Below, in pieces: positions 26,460 to 35,499 of a stretch of 64,000 bases of DNA. Source of the DNA: Salinispora oceanensis (GTDB lineage Bacteria > Actinomycetota > Actinomycetes > Mycobacteriales > Micromonosporaceae); the NCBI RefSeq assembly GCF_000383575.1, contig NZ_KB911579.1, positions 3,684,575 to 3,748,574 of the forward strand. Reading direction: 5' to 3'. The notes beneath the pieces were generated by a model that saw only the letters and a list, made by a program, of their open reading frames with translations, made no database searches and was not told the DNA's origin. Position numbers and translations under genes: made by a program. Position 1 is the stretch's first letter, and the number at the start of each line of letters is the position of its first letter.

Positions 26460-27607
26460 CAGTGCTCGACCTCCTCGAAGAGCTCGTCGAAGAGCCCCCG
26501 GACGTCGTCGTCGGCGTGCCCCCGGTCGTCCAGGTAGTCGCCGAAGAGCTCCCGCGGCGACCGGCCGGCGCGCTGGGCGACGCGGGCGCCGCCGCCGGGC
26601 GCGGACACCAGCTCCGGATCGATCCTGATCTCCAGGGCGCGGGGGAGGAGCTCCTGCACCTCCTCGCGGAGGCCGGCCCGGGGCTGCTCCCGGACGAAGA
26701 CCCGCAGCCAGGCGTCGGGCACCTCGACCTCGGCGAGCTGCGCCAGCGTGCCCCGGACGGTCCGCAGGGTGGCGGCGGCGGGGATGGGCACCTCGCGCAC
26801 CTGGGCGGCCGTGGTGGCGGACACCTCGACCACGGTCACCGACGGGACGTTCTCCTGCTCGCCGAAGTCGACCGCCAGCGGGCTGCCGCTGTAGCGGATC
26901 GGGCACCCGCCGTCGACCCGCTGGGCGCGGTGCAGGTGACCGAGGGCGACGTAGTGCGCGGTGCCGGGGAAGACCGTCGCCGGCACCGCGTAGCCGAGGA
27001 CGGTGTGCGCGTCCCGCTCGCCGCCGCCGGTCGCCGCCCCGACCACGGTCAGGTGGGCGGTGACCAGGTGCACCCGGTTCGGCTCGGTGAAGCCCTCGGT
27101 CAGCCGGGCGACGATCCGCCCCAGGTGGTCGGCGTACGTCTGGTTCGCCTCGGCGGCGGTCAGCTCATACATCTCCACGGCCCGGACCGCGTACCGCTGG
27201 GACAGGAACGGCAGCGCGGCGAGCTGCCAGCGTTCACCGCCGCCGGTCGTACCGTCGATGATGTGCTCGTCGGGGTCTTCGCGGACGTTGCCCCGCAGGG
27301 TGATCCCGGCGGCGTCGGCCCACGGCCGCAGCGCGTCCAGCGCCGCGCCGTTGTCGTGGTTGCCGCCGATCGCGACGACATCGGCGCCGGTACGGCGCAG
27401 CGCGGTTAGCGCCCGGGTGACCAACCGGGTCGCCTCGGGGGTGGGGGCGGCGGTGTCGTAGAGGTCGCCGGCGATGATGATCAGGTCCGGCGCTTCCCGC
27501 CGGGCCACCTCGATCACTCCGGCGAGGACGGCCTTCTGCTCCTCGGCCCGGGACTGCCCCTTGAGGACCTTGCCGACGTGCCAGTCGGAGGTGTGCAGGA
27601 TCTTCAC
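26459..27607 (-). CDS. sbcD: SbcD / Mre11-like exonuclease
   Basis: This 382-residue metallophosphoesterase carries all core motifs: MKILHTSDWHVGK, IIAGDLYD, AIGGNHDN, VTAHLTVVG and ALGHLHRAQ, which supply the two-metal site. A capping domain follows. It is the Mre11-type nuclease subunit that acts with SbcC on DNA ends. It lies 13 nt behind the HerA-like gene and its stop overlaps the sbcC start, so the four genes read as one operon. Confidence 0.95.
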   Translation of the reverse strand: MKILHTSDWHVGKVLKGQSRAEEQKAVLAGVIEVARREAPDLIIIAGDLYDTAAPTPEATRLVTRALTALRRTGADVVAIGGNHDNGAALDALRPWADAAGITLRGNVREDPDEHIIDGTTGGGERWQLAALPFLSQRYAVRAVEMYELTAAEANQTYADHLGRIVARLTEGFTEPNRVHLVTAHLTVVGAATGGGERDAHTVLGYAVPATVFPGTAHYVALGHLHRAQRVDGGCPIRYSGSPLAVDFGEQENVPSVTVVEVSATTAAQVREVPIPAAATLRTVRGTLAQLAEVEVPDAWLRVFVREQPRAGLREEVQELLPRALEIRIDPELVSAPGGGARVAQRAGRSPRELFGDYLDDRGHADDDVRGLFDELFEEVEH

Positions 27608-27620
27608 GGCTCAAATCACC

Positions 27621-29363
27621 TCAGAATGGGATGTCGTCGTCACCGGAGCCCACCACGGCGAACGGGTCGGCCGACTGGGTGATCGACCGGAGGGTCTGGG
27701 AGGGCGCCGCGCCCGCCTCCGCGACCCGCGTCGCCCAGGCGGGGAACGGAAACTCCAGGCAGAGCGGCACCGGGATGTCGGGCTGGTTGACGAACATCGT
27801 GCCCGGCTTCGCCAGCAGGGCCCGCTGCCGCTGCGCCGGCGGGAGGAAACCGTACTCGGGACGGGAGGCTTCGGCCGGGTCGAGCCGACCCACCACCCGG
27901 ACCGCCGAGTTCGTGACGATGCGCCGCTCCACCTCGCTGGCGGTCTGCTGCGCGCCGACCAGGATCACCCCGAGGGAGCGGCCCCGCTCGGCGATGTCCA
28001 GCAACACCTCCTTGATCGGGGAGGAGCCCTCGCGGGGGGCGTACTTGTTCAGCTCGTCGAGGACGACGAAGAGCAGCGGCTTGGCCGTGCCGGTCTTTTC
28101 CTTGCGCTCGAACTCGCTCTTGAGCGTCACGCCGACCACGAACCGCTGCGCCCGGTCCGGCAGGTTGTGCAGGTCAACCACGGTGACCTGGGCTGACTCC
28201 GCGGTGTTGATCCGGTGCGGGCGCCGGGTGGCCAGATCGCCGCGGATCAGCCGGGACAGGTCCTTCTTACTGCCGATCAACCGGCGGGCGAAGGCGTTGA
28301 TGGTGCCGAGGCCGACCGCGCTGCCGGCCCAATCGCCCCGGGTCTCGTCGTCGTTGAGCTGCTCGACGATGTGATCGACCAGGTCGGCGTAGCTGCCGAG
28401 GCGGACCCCGTCGATGCTCACCCCGCCGTCGGCGGGCTGCGCGTAGCGGGCCAGGTGGGCGGTGACCGAGTGCACCACCATCGTGTACTGCTGGCGCTCG
28501 TCGTCGGCGTCGGCGAAGACGTACGGCAGGAGCCGGTCGGCGCAGAACTCGTCGAGCGTCCAGTAGAAGCTGTCCACCCCGCTGAGCCGGCTGCTCACAT
28601 CCGGCGTGCCGGTGGCGTCGCCGGCCCGGGGCGGCGCGTAGACCCGTACGTCGGGGAAGGCCGCGGCGTCCAGACCGAGCCGCGCGTACGCCGTGCGGGT
28701 GGACTCGTCCAGCCGGGTGTTGGGGTGGTCGAGGAAGAGCAGGTCCTCGCCCTTGACGTTGAAGATCAGCGCCTTGGCGTTGACCGCGTCCCCGCCCAGG
28801 ACGCCGGAGCGGAAGACCGAGTAGAGCAGGAAGGTGGCGAAGCTCGTCTTGGTGGCGACGCCGGAGATGCCGGAGATGGAGACGTGCGCGCCCCGGGTGC
28901 CGTCGAGGAAGTCGGCGTTGAGGTAGACCGGCACCCCGTCGCGGCCGGTGCCCATCGGGATCCGCCGCTCCATCCGGTCGAAGTGCAGCGCCCGGGCCCG
29001 GGCGTCCCCCTCGGCCCGGTGCACGACGGCGCCCGGCGACGGCGGAACGTAGAGCTCCGGGTCGACCCGGGTGGTGGTGATCTCGGCGGCCTCCTGCACC
29101 TGGGCGGGGAGCATGCCGTCGGCGATCGCGAAGACGTCGGAGTCGAACTGGGCGCCCTCGTGTCGGGCGCGCACCTGGGTGACCACCCCGGCGATCGTCA
29201 CCGGCTCCCGGTCCGGCAGCTCGCGGCGGGTGGCCACGACGTCGTCGAGCTGCAGGAAGCTGGTGGGGGAGACCGCCGTCCAGAACTGCAGCGGGGTGGC
29301 GTCGGCGGTGCCGAGCACCCGGCCGACCAGCTCGCCCGGGCTGTCCGCGGCGTCGTCGGTCAT
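27621..29363 (-). CDS. HerA-like hexameric DNA-translocating ATPase
   Basis: This 580-residue FtsK/HerA-superfamily ATPase has an N-terminal HAS-barrel-like beta domain (TFLQLDDVVATRREL to about residue 110) and a degenerate P-loop, GISGVATKTSF, near residue 166. Walker B is LLFVVLDELNKYA near 432, and a sensor/arginine-finger region lies at IAERGRSLGVILVGAQQTASEVERRI. It heads a run with sbcD, sbcC and a NurA-like nuclease gene on the same strand. HerA normally drives NurA to resect 3' tailed ends, and that role is inferred here from context. The P-loop departs from GxxGxGK(T/S), so ATPase activity deserves a check. Confidence 0.85.
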   Translation of the reverse strand: MTDDAADSPGELVGRVLGTADATPLQFWTAVSPTSFLQLDDVVATRRELPDREPVTIAGVVTQVRARHEGAQFDSDVFAIADGMLPAQVQEAAEITTTRVDPELYVPPSPGAVVHRAEGDARARALHFDRMERRIPMGTGRDGVPVYLNADFLDGTRGAHVSISGISGVATKTSFATFLLYSVFRSGVLGGDAVNAKALIFNVKGEDLLFLDHPNTRLDESTRTAYARLGLDAAAFPDVRVYAPPRAGDATGTPDVSSRLSGVDSFYWTLDEFCADRLLPYVFADADDERQQYTMVVHSVTAHLARYAQPADGGVSIDGVRLGSYADLVDHIVEQLNDDETRGDWAGSAVGLGTINAFARRLIGSKKDLSRLIRGDLATRRPHRINTAESAQVTVVDLHNLPDRAQRFVVGVTLKSEFERKEKTGTAKPLLFVVLDELNKYAPREGSSPIKEVLLDIAERGRSLGVILVGAQQTASEVERRIVTNSAVRVVGRLDPAEASRPEYGFLPPAQRQRALLAKPGTMFVNQPDIPVPLCLEFPFPAWATRVAEAGAAPSQTLRSITQSADPFAVVGSGDDDIPF

Positions 29364-29523
29364 CGGGTCACTCCGTGGGGCTGGGGGGCGAGGTCGGCAG
29401 ACACGTCCTGCATCCTGCCCGAGACCTACGACCAGCCGCCACGTGACGCGGCGGAGACCACGCCGCGCCTGCTATCGGCGAATTCGCCACGAGTCAGGCG
29501 AGAGCTGGGCGATGCTGTAACGG

Positions 29524-31209
29524 ATGAAGCTGCGGGAGAGGTGGCTGCGGGAGGAGTGGCTGCGGACGCCCCGCGGTCGGTTCAAGGCGCTGGTCGCACT
29601 GGCGGCGGTGCTACCGGCGGTGGAGGCGACGATCATCGCAGTGCTCGGGTTCCAGGCTGTGCGCGGGCTGTCGCCGCAGGTGAGCGCCGTCTGGCCGTAC
29701 GGCACCTTCCAGGAGCTGCGCTGGCTGTTCGTCTACCACCGGACCATCCCCGGGTTCTTCATCACGTTGGTGGGGATGTCGGCGCTGCGGGGAGTCCTCA
29801 CCACCGTCCTGGCGAACCTGGCCTGGCCGGACGACATCCCCCGTCCGTCGTGGCGCTGGCTGCTGCGGCGCAACATCTGGATCGCCCTCCTGACCGCGGT
29901 GCTCCTCTCGCCCTGGGTGGCGCTGGCGATGGCCTTCGCCACGACCGGGCTCTCCTGGTATCTGATCGCCTCGCTGCTGCCGTTGCTGCTGCTCGCCCCG
30001 TTCCTGCTGCGGGCCGGGGTGGCCGCGCACTGGTGGCGGGGTCTGCCGCGGCTCGAGGTGGTGGGCTGGGCGTGGCTGAACTTCATCGTGCTCACCATCG
30101 GCGGTGCGGTGCTGTCGGCGGTGCCCATCTGGTGGGGTGTCCCGTTGGCCGCGTTCTGGGGTGCGGTCAACGGCCTGCTCTGGCGGAAGAGCGTCGCCGC
30201 CGCTCTGGCCCCCGGCCGGGTTCGCCTCCGGCTCGTGCCGGTGGTGCCGCTGTTGGTGGCGCTCATCCTGCTCAGCTTCCCGGCGATGCCGCTGGCGGCC
30301 GAGCGGGTCCAGGGCGGGCGCGGCGGGTGGCGACCGCCGATCATGATGGAGACGTTGCCGGACTCGGTCCCGTACGCGGTGATCGCCCTGGGCGGGCACG
30401 ACTCCGAGTACGACGGTGAACCGGCGGTGGATCCGCGGGTGGAGCGGTTCTCCTACCTCGGGCTGGATGAACAGAACCGGCCGTTGCCGTACACGGCGGT
30501 CGCCACCCACCGGTCATTGGGCGACAGCGCGGCCCTGTTGGCGGAGCACGTCGAGGTCCTGCACGAGCGGACCAACCGGCCGATCGCCCTGCTCGGGCAC
30601 AGCGAGGGGGCCATGGTCGCCCGGACCTACCTGGAGCGGTGGCCGATGACGGAGGTGGAGGCGGTGCTGCTGTTCAGCCCGCTGGTGATGCCGGGCCGGG
30701 TGTACTACCCGCCGGCGGAGATCAGGCGGGGGTGGGGCGTCGTGGCCGGTTGGGAACTGCGCGCGCTGCAGGCGCTCTGGAACCTCACCGACACCTCGGA
30801 CGAGGTGCCGGACCAGGATTTCATCCGCTCGTTGCTGGCTGACGCCCCGTTCTACCGAAACCGTACGCTCTGCCCGGTGGCGGGGGTGCGGATGGTGGCT
30901 TTCCTGCCGACGGTCACCGCGATCGAGGCGCCGCCCGGCCAGTACCACCGGATCCCGGTGTACGAGTTGCCCGCGTTCCACGGTGAGCTGGTGGGCCGGG
31001 CCGACGTCGCGGACCTGGTGCTCGACTTCCTCTCCGGCGAGCCGGTGCAGCGGTCCGAGATGCAGTACGAGGTGCTTCAGCGTGTCGGTTCGGCCTGGCA
31101 GCCACCGCCGTTGGCCCTGGGGATCAACCCGGTCTGGTCGGCGGGGCGGGAGGCGGATCCCGCCTTCACCGGCCGGATCTGCGAGGCCCGCGACGCCGGG
31201 CCGAGATAG
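29524..31209 (+). CDS. membrane-anchored alpha/beta hydrolase
   Basis: This is a 561-residue protein. The first half has about six hydrophobic segments (residues about 20-280) that look like a polytopic membrane domain. The second half is an alpha/beta hydrolase with the nucleophile elbow LLGHSEGAMVARTYLE and an acid/His pair towards the C-terminus (PVYELPAFHGELVG). The substrate is unknown; lipid or ester hydrolysis at the membrane is an inference. The start at 29524 has no good ribosome binding site and could lie a few codons downstream. It converges on the RibD-like reductase gene. Confidence 0.72.
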   Translation: MKLRERWLREEWLRTPRGRFKALVALAAVLPAVEATIIAVLGFQAVRGLSPQVSAVWPYGTFQELRWLFVYHRTIPGFFITLVGMSALRGVLTTVLANLAWPDDIPRPSWRWLLRRNIWIALLTAVLLSPWVALAMAFATTGLSWYLIASLLPLLLLAPFLLRAGVAAHWWRGLPRLEVVGWAWLNFIVLTIGGAVLSAVPIWWGVPLAAFWGAVNGLLWRKSVAAALAPGRVRLRLVPVVPLLVALILLSFPAMPLAAERVQGGRGGWRPPIMMETLPDSVPYAVIALGGHDSEYDGEPAVDPRVERFSYLGLDEQNRPLPYTAVATHRSLGDSAALLAEHVEVLHERTNRPIALLGHSEGAMVARTYLERWPMTEVEAVLLFSPLVMPGRVYYPPAEIRRGWGVVAGWELRALQALWNLTDTSDEVPDQDFIRSLLADAPFYRNRTLCPVAGVRMVAFLPTVTAIEAPPGQYHRIPVYELPAFHGELVGRADVADLVLDFLSGEPVQRSEMQYEVLQRVGSAWQPPPLALGINPVWSAGREADPAFTGRICEARDAGPR

Positions 31210-31268
31210 GCGCGACGTCGGCCCAGATAGTTCCGGTGCGCGACGCCGCGCCGAGACAGGTCCGTTGG

Positions 31269-31320
31269 CGGTCGCGGGCGGGCGGGGTTAATCGCGGGCG
31301 GGCGGGGTTAGTCGCGGGCG
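31269..31320. repeat. short tandem repeat between convergent genes
   Basis: Two near-identical copies of TCGCGGGCGGGCGGGGTTA, about 19 nt each, lie at the 3' end of the RibD-like gene. They follow diverged copies of a CGCGACGCCGNGCCGAGA element. Likely replication slippage with no known role. Confidence 0.5.
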
Positions 31321-32054
31321 TAGCGGAGCAGCAGCCCGCCGTCCGCGGCGGCGAGTACGTGCCGCAGCGGTAGGTGCCGCACCGGGCTGGGCTCTCCGGC
31401 GGTAATCCGGCCCGGACCGGCGCCGGCCAGTAGCGGGGCGACGGTCAGGCAGACCTCGTCCACCAGGTCGGCGGCGGTGAGCGCGCCGAAGAGGTGCGGG
31501 CCCCCCTCGCAGAGCAGCTGGCCGAGCCCGCGGCGACGCAGCTCGGCCAGGCCGGCGTCGAGGTCCACCCGGTCGTCGCCGCATTCGACGAGGTCGGCGA
31601 CGTCGGTCAGGCCGGTCGGTGGGGTGGCGGCGGCGTGCGTGAGCACGATCGGGCGTACCGGCGCGTCGGCGAGGGCGGGATGGGTCGGGTCGAGGTTGGC
31701 CGATCCGGAGACCACGACGAGGGTCGGGCACTCCGGTAGGCCGTGTTCCTGGCGCCAGGCGCGGCGTCGCTCGTCCAGCCGCAGTGGCCGGTACCGCTCG
31801 TGGCGCATCGTGCCGCCGCCGACCACGAGGCCGTCGCAGAGCATCCGCAGCAGCCGGAAGACCCGCTTGTCCGGCTCGCCGGAGAGCCCGGCCGAATAGC
31901 CGTCAACGGTGACCGCGCCGTCCACGCTGGTCACGAAGTTCACTCGTAGGTGTGGTCGATCGGCCCGGCCGTAGCGGTCGGTGAGCGCGGCGTCGTCGAG
32001 GCTCGCTCGGGACGGCGCTGGCCAGAGGGCGGTAATTGGCGTTTCGACGGTCAT
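31308..32054 (-). CDS. RibD C-terminal domain-like (pyrimidine) reductase
   Basis: This 248-residue protein has the dihydrofolate-reductase-like fold of the RibD C-terminal domain. The NADPH-binding HLRVNFVTSVDGAVTVDGYS lies near the N-terminus, followed by GLVVGGGTMRHERY and LLCEGGPHLFGALTAADLVDEVCLTVAPLLAG. It lacks the deaminase part of a true RibD, so it may reduce pyrimidines or related compounds rather than make riboflavin. It is not in a rib operon here. ATG 32054 is the start. Confidence 0.83.
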   Translation of the reverse strand: MTVETPITALWPAPSRASLDDAALTDRYGRADRPHLRVNFVTSVDGAVTVDGYSAGLSGEPDKRVFRLLRMLCDGLVVGGGTMRHERYRPLRLDERRRAWRQEHGLPECPTLVVVSGSANLDPTHPALADAPVRPIVLTHAAATPPTGLTDVADLVECGDDRVDLDAGLAELRRRGLGQLLCEGGPHLFGALTAADLVDEVCLTVAPLLAGAGPGRITAGEPSPVRHLPLRHVLAAADGGLLLRYARD

Positions 32055-32204
32055 TCGCTGGCCGGACCCGTGACCGGAGGGGGTGGCGGAGGGGTACGGT
32101 GCTGGCAGTCACACCAGTTTTGGCCGCGACAGTCGTCGTGCCGCCTCGCCCGGCACGCTCGGCAGATCATGGTCGCAGCTTATTCTGCGGGAGGACGGGA
32201 TAGC

Positions 32205-32750
32205 ATGCCGCGTCAGATCTTCCAGCTGAGGATTTCCCTGGCCGGGGTCCGGCCGCTGGTCTGGCGCCGGGCGCTGGTCCCGGGCGGCTTCACCCTTGAC
32301 CGGGTACACCGGGTGGTGCAGCACGCGATGGGTTGGCGGGACTGCCACCTGCACTCCTTCGAGGTCGACGGCGAGCAGTACGGGGAGCCCGACCCGGACG
32401 GCGAGCTGTCGCTCCGTGACGAGCTGGACGTGCGGTTGGACGCGGTGGTCGGTAAGGGCAGCCGCTTCCACTACACCTACGACTTCGGCAACTGGTGGGA
32501 GCACGACCTGGTGGTGGAGGACGTCCTTCTGGCCGATCCGGAGGGGCGCTATCCCGACTGCTCGGATGGGGAGCGGGCGTGCCCGCCGGAGGACATCGGC
32601 GGTCCGGCCGGCTATCTGGTGCTGCTGGCCGCGCTCGCTGATTCGGGTCATCCCGAGCATCACACGTTGCGGGACTGGGCGGGGGACCGCTTTGACCCGG
32701 CAGCCTTCGATCCCGGTCGGGCGGGCACGCTGCTCCGTCGATTCTGCTGA
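32205..32750 (+). CDS. plasmid pRiA4b ORF-3-like protein
   Basis: This 181-residue protein matches the pRiA4b ORF-3 family. Its signature is MPRQIFQLRISLAGVRPLVWRR at the start, followed by the FTLDRVHRVVQHAMGWRDCHLHSFEV and YDFGNWWEHDLVVEDV segments. It often occurs on mobile DNA but is also chromosomal in actinomycetes, and its biochemical role is unknown. ATG 32205 follows GGAGG at about 10 nt. A longer open frame upstream is not supported by family length. Confidence 0.83.
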   Translation: MPRQIFQLRISLAGVRPLVWRRALVPGGFTLDRVHRVVQHAMGWRDCHLHSFEVDGEQYGEPDPDGELSLRDELDVRLDAVVGKGSRFHYTYDFGNWWEHDLVVEDVLLADPEGRYPDCSDGERACPPEDIGGPAGYLVLLAALADSGHPEHHTLRDWAGDRFDPAAFDPGRAGTLLRRFC

Positions 32751-32849
32751 CCATTTCGTCGTTTCAGGGCGCTGACCCGGGAAAGCGCCATTTCGCGGTA
32801 GGGATCGCGGGCGCGCGGTAACGATCCGGGATTCACTCCCATCGGCCTA

Positions 32850-32878
32850 TTGACACGTCTGACACCTCCCGGCAATCT
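32850..32878 (+). promoter_or_regulatory. sigma-70-like promoter of the cello-oligosaccharide operon
   Basis: TTGACA at 32850-32855, a 17-nt spacer, and CAATCT at 32873-32878 form a near-consensus -35 with a weaker -10. Transcription would begin inside or just before the operator at 32881. It stands 139 nt before the binding-protein start. Confidence 0.7.
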
Positions 32879-32880
32879 CA

Positions 32881-32894
32881 TGGGAGCGTTCCCA
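32881..32894. promoter_or_regulatory. CebR-type operator
   Basis: TGGGAGCGTTCCCA is a 14-nt inverted repeat that differs by one base from the TGGGAGCGCTCCCA site known for CebR in Streptomyces. It overlaps the predicted transcription start. A LacI-family repressor encoded at the end of this locus is the natural binder, released by cello-oligosaccharides. Confidence 0.8.
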
Positions 32895-33016
32895 GTGGTG
32901 TGGTACGGCTCATTTGTCCACGCCGGACCGTCGTCGAATCCATCATCGTCGGTCGACGCCCCGTACCGCATCCCCATCACGACAGACGCAGCCTCACATC
33001 GAAAAGAGGGGTCAGG

Positions 33017-34303
33017 ATGAGCCTCACCACGCGGCGTTCCCGCCTGGCGGCCAGCGCCCTTGCCGCGATCACCGCCCTCGGCGGCCTCGCGGCCTGCGGC
33101 AACGACGACGAGCCGGCCGCGGGCGAGAAGCCCAGCAAGCTGATCGTCGAGACGTTCGGCGAGTTCGGCTACGAAGAACTCGTCAAGCAGTACGAGAAGG
33201 ACACCGGCATCAAGATCGAGCTGCGCAAGACCGCGCAGCTGCGTGAGTACCGGCCCAAGCTGGTGCGCTACCTGGCCACCGGCAAGGGTGCGGGCGACGT
33301 GGTCGCGCTGGAGGAGGGCATCCTCAACGAGTTCAAGTCCAACCCGCGTAACTGGGTGGATCTCGCCCCGCTGATCGACGATCACTCCGAGGACTACCTG
33401 CCCTGGAAGTGGGAGCTGGGCAAGGCGCCGGACGGCCGGCTGATGGGCCTGCCGACCGATGTCGGTAGCCTCGCCGTCTGCTACCGCAAGGACCTCTTCG
33501 AGGCGGCCGGCCTGCCCACCGAGCGGGATGAGGTGTCGGCGCTCTGGTCGGACTGGGACAGCTTCCTGGAGACCGGCCGCGCGTACAAGGAGGGCAGTGG
33601 CGGCAAGGCCCTCATCGATACGATCGTCACCGTCTCCGAAGCGGTGCTCTTCCAGCAGGGCGACGACCTCTTCTACGACAAGGAGAACAACATCATCGCG
33701 GAGACCAGCCCCGCGGTGAAGGCGGCCTGGGACACCGCGACCTCGATGGTCGAGCTCTCCGCCAAAATCGAAACCTGGTCGCCCGAGTGGTCCGGCGGCT
33801 TCAAACAGGGCAGCTTCGCGGCCACCTTCTGCCCCTCCTGGATGCTCGGCATCGTCGCGGAGAACTCCGGCGAGGCGAACAAGGGCAAGTGGGACGTGGC
33901 GGCGGTGCCCGGCGGCGGCGGCAACTGGGGCGGCTCCTGGCTGGCCGTGCCAGAGCAGAGCGCCTACCACGAGGAGGCGGCGAAACTCGCCGAGTTCCTG
34001 ACCAACGCCACCAGCCAGGTGGAGGCCTTCAAGGCCAAGGGCCCGCTCCCCACCCACCTGGAGGCGCTGCAGGACGAGGCCTTCCTCAGCTACACCAACG
34101 AGTACTTCAGCGGCGCCCCGACCGGCAAGATCTTCGGCGAGAGCGTGAGCAAGATTGAGCCGATCCACCTGGGGCCGAAGCATCAGGCGGTGAAGGAGAA
34201 CGCCTTCGGGCTGGCGCTTCGGGGGTTCGAGAACGGACAGGTCAGTGAGGACGAGGCCTGGCAGCAGTTCATCAAGGATGCCCAGATTCAGGGCGCCTTC
34301 TGA
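33017..34303 (+). CDS. cebE: cello-oligosaccharide ABC transporter binding lipoprotein
   Basis: This is a 428-residue solute-binding lipoprotein of the carbohydrate ABC family. The lipobox LAAC has Cys near residue 28. The mature protein has family segments around GDVVALEEGILNEF, PTDVGSLAVCYRKDLFEAAGLP and GSWLAVPEQS. It feeds sugar to the two permeases that follow. Gene order, the CebR operator and the downstream GH1 beta-glucosidase indicate cellobiose or longer cello-oligosaccharides. The ATP-binding subunit is not encoded here; in Streptomyces the shared MsiK ATPase serves it. GAGGGG precedes the ATG. Confidence 0.88.
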   Translation: MSLTTRRSRLAASALAAITALGGLAACGNDDEPAAGEKPSKLIVETFGEFGYEELVKQYEKDTGIKIELRKTAQLREYRPKLVRYLATGKGAGDVVALEEGILNEFKSNPRNWVDLAPLIDDHSEDYLPWKWELGKAPDGRLMGLPTDVGSLAVCYRKDLFEAAGLPTERDEVSALWSDWDSFLETGRAYKEGSGGKALIDTIVTVSEAVLFQQGDDLFYDKENNIIAETSPAVKAAWDTATSMVELSAKIETWSPEWSGGFKQGSFAATFCPSWMLGIVAENSGEANKGKWDVAAVPGGGGNWGGSWLAVPEQSAYHEEAAKLAEFLTNATSQVEAFKAKGPLPTHLEALQDEAFLSYTNEYFSGAPTGKIFGESVSKIEPIHLGPKHQAVKENAFGLALRGFENGQVSEDEAWQQFIKDAQIQGAF

Positions 34304-34440
34304 GTGAATCCGACCTGGTGGCGTTCGGAGACCGTTCCGGGCGCCACCGGTCGGTCCCGGACCGGGGTGCGGCCACCTGCTGGTGCGTGGTGCGTCGCGC
34401 CCTGCGCGAGGGCACCAACCCTGCCAGGAAAGGAATCCCC

Positions 34441-34524
34441 ATGAGCTACCACAAGCGAGCCGCCGGTCGACCTGGCCTGCCAGCACCACGGGTCGGCGCC
34501 GAATGCGGCGGAGCGCTGACATGA
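34441..34524 (+). CDS. putative small leader ORF before cebF
   Basis: This is a 27-residue open frame starting with ATG after a GGAAAGGAA site. Its TGA stop overlaps the cebF ATG in an ATGA quartet, which implies translational coupling. The product (MSYHKRAAGRPGLPAPRVGA...) is basic with no match known to me. It may be a translated leader, or the sequence may only provide a ribosome loading site for cebF. Unproven. Confidence 0.4.
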   Translation: MSYHKRAAGRPGLPAPRVGAECGGALT

Positions 34525-35489
34525 GCCACTCGACCACCGCGGCCCCGCCGACACCGGCAGCACCACCCCCGCCCGGCGGCACCCCCAAGCGCTGGCGGCT
34601 CTCCCTGGCCCGCCTGGACATCAGGTACTCGCCGTACCTCTACATCGCGCCGTTCTTTCTGATCTTCGGCATCTTCGGGCTCTACCCGATGCTGCGTACC
34701 TTCTGGATGTCGCTGCACGACTGGGATCTGATCGGCGATCACACCTTCATCGGGTTCGACAACTACACCCGGCTACTCACCGACGAATACTTCTGGAACG
34801 CGCTGATCAACACGCTCGGCATCTTCGTGCTGTCGACCGTCCCGCAGCTGTTGCTGGCGCTCTTCCTGGCGAACCTGCTCAACCGCACCCTGCTGCGGGC
34901 CAAGACCTTCTTCCGGTTGGCCATCTTCGTCCCGAACGTCGTCTCGGTCGCCGCGGTCGCGATCGTCTTCGGCATGCTGTACCAACGGGAGTACGGGCTG
35001 GTCAACTGGCTGCTCGGGTTCGTCGGGATCGACCAGATCGACTGGGACGGGCAGACCTGGAGCTCCTGGACGGCGATCGCGTCCATGGTCAACTGGCGGT
35101 GGACGGGATACAACACCCTGATCCTGCTCGCCGGCATGCAGGCGATTCCCCGGGACCTCTACGAGGCGGCGGAGATCGACGGCGCCGGCCAGTGGCGGCA
35201 GTTCTGGCGGATCACCCTGCCGCTGCTCCGGCCGACGTTCATCTTCGTGGTCATCCTCTCCACGATCGGCGGCATGCAGCTCTTCACCGAGCCGCTGCTC
35301 TTCGGCAACGGCAACATCATCGGCGGCACCCAGCGCGACTTCCAGACCCTGGCCATGTACATGTACGAGATGGGTATCACGAATTTGAACAGCGCCGGTT
35401 ACGGGGCGGCGGTCGCCTGGGCCCTCTTCATGATCATCGGCCTGATGTCGCTGCTCAACTTCGTCCTCGTCCGCCGCGCGGCCAAGTGA
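34521..35489 (+). CDS. cebF: sugar ABC transporter permease
   Basis: This 322-residue inner-membrane permease of the MalF type has six predicted helices. The cytoplasmic EAA loop is EAAEIDGAGQWRQFWRITLPLLRP at about residues 214-237. It forms the translocation pore with CebG. The Pro-rich N-terminal 30 residues are cytoplasmic. Its start codon is shared with the end of a small upstream ORF. The cebG start follows after 10 nt. Confidence 0.93.
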   Translation: MSHSTTAAPPTPAAPPPPGGTPKRWRLSLARLDIRYSPYLYIAPFFLIFGIFGLYPMLRTFWMSLHDWDLIGDHTFIGFDNYTRLLTDEYFWNALINTLGIFVLSTVPQLLLALFLANLLNRTLLRAKTFFRLAIFVPNVVSVAAVAIVFGMLYQREYGLVNWLLGFVGIDQIDWDGQTWSSWTAIASMVNWRWTGYNTLILLAGMQAIPRDLYEAAEIDGAGQWRQFWRITLPLLRPTFIFVVILSTIGGMQLFTEPLLFGNGNIIGGTQRDFQTLAMYMYEMGITNLNSAGYGAAVAWALFMIIGLMSLLNFVLVRRAAK

Positions 35490-35499
35490 GGAGCCGTCG

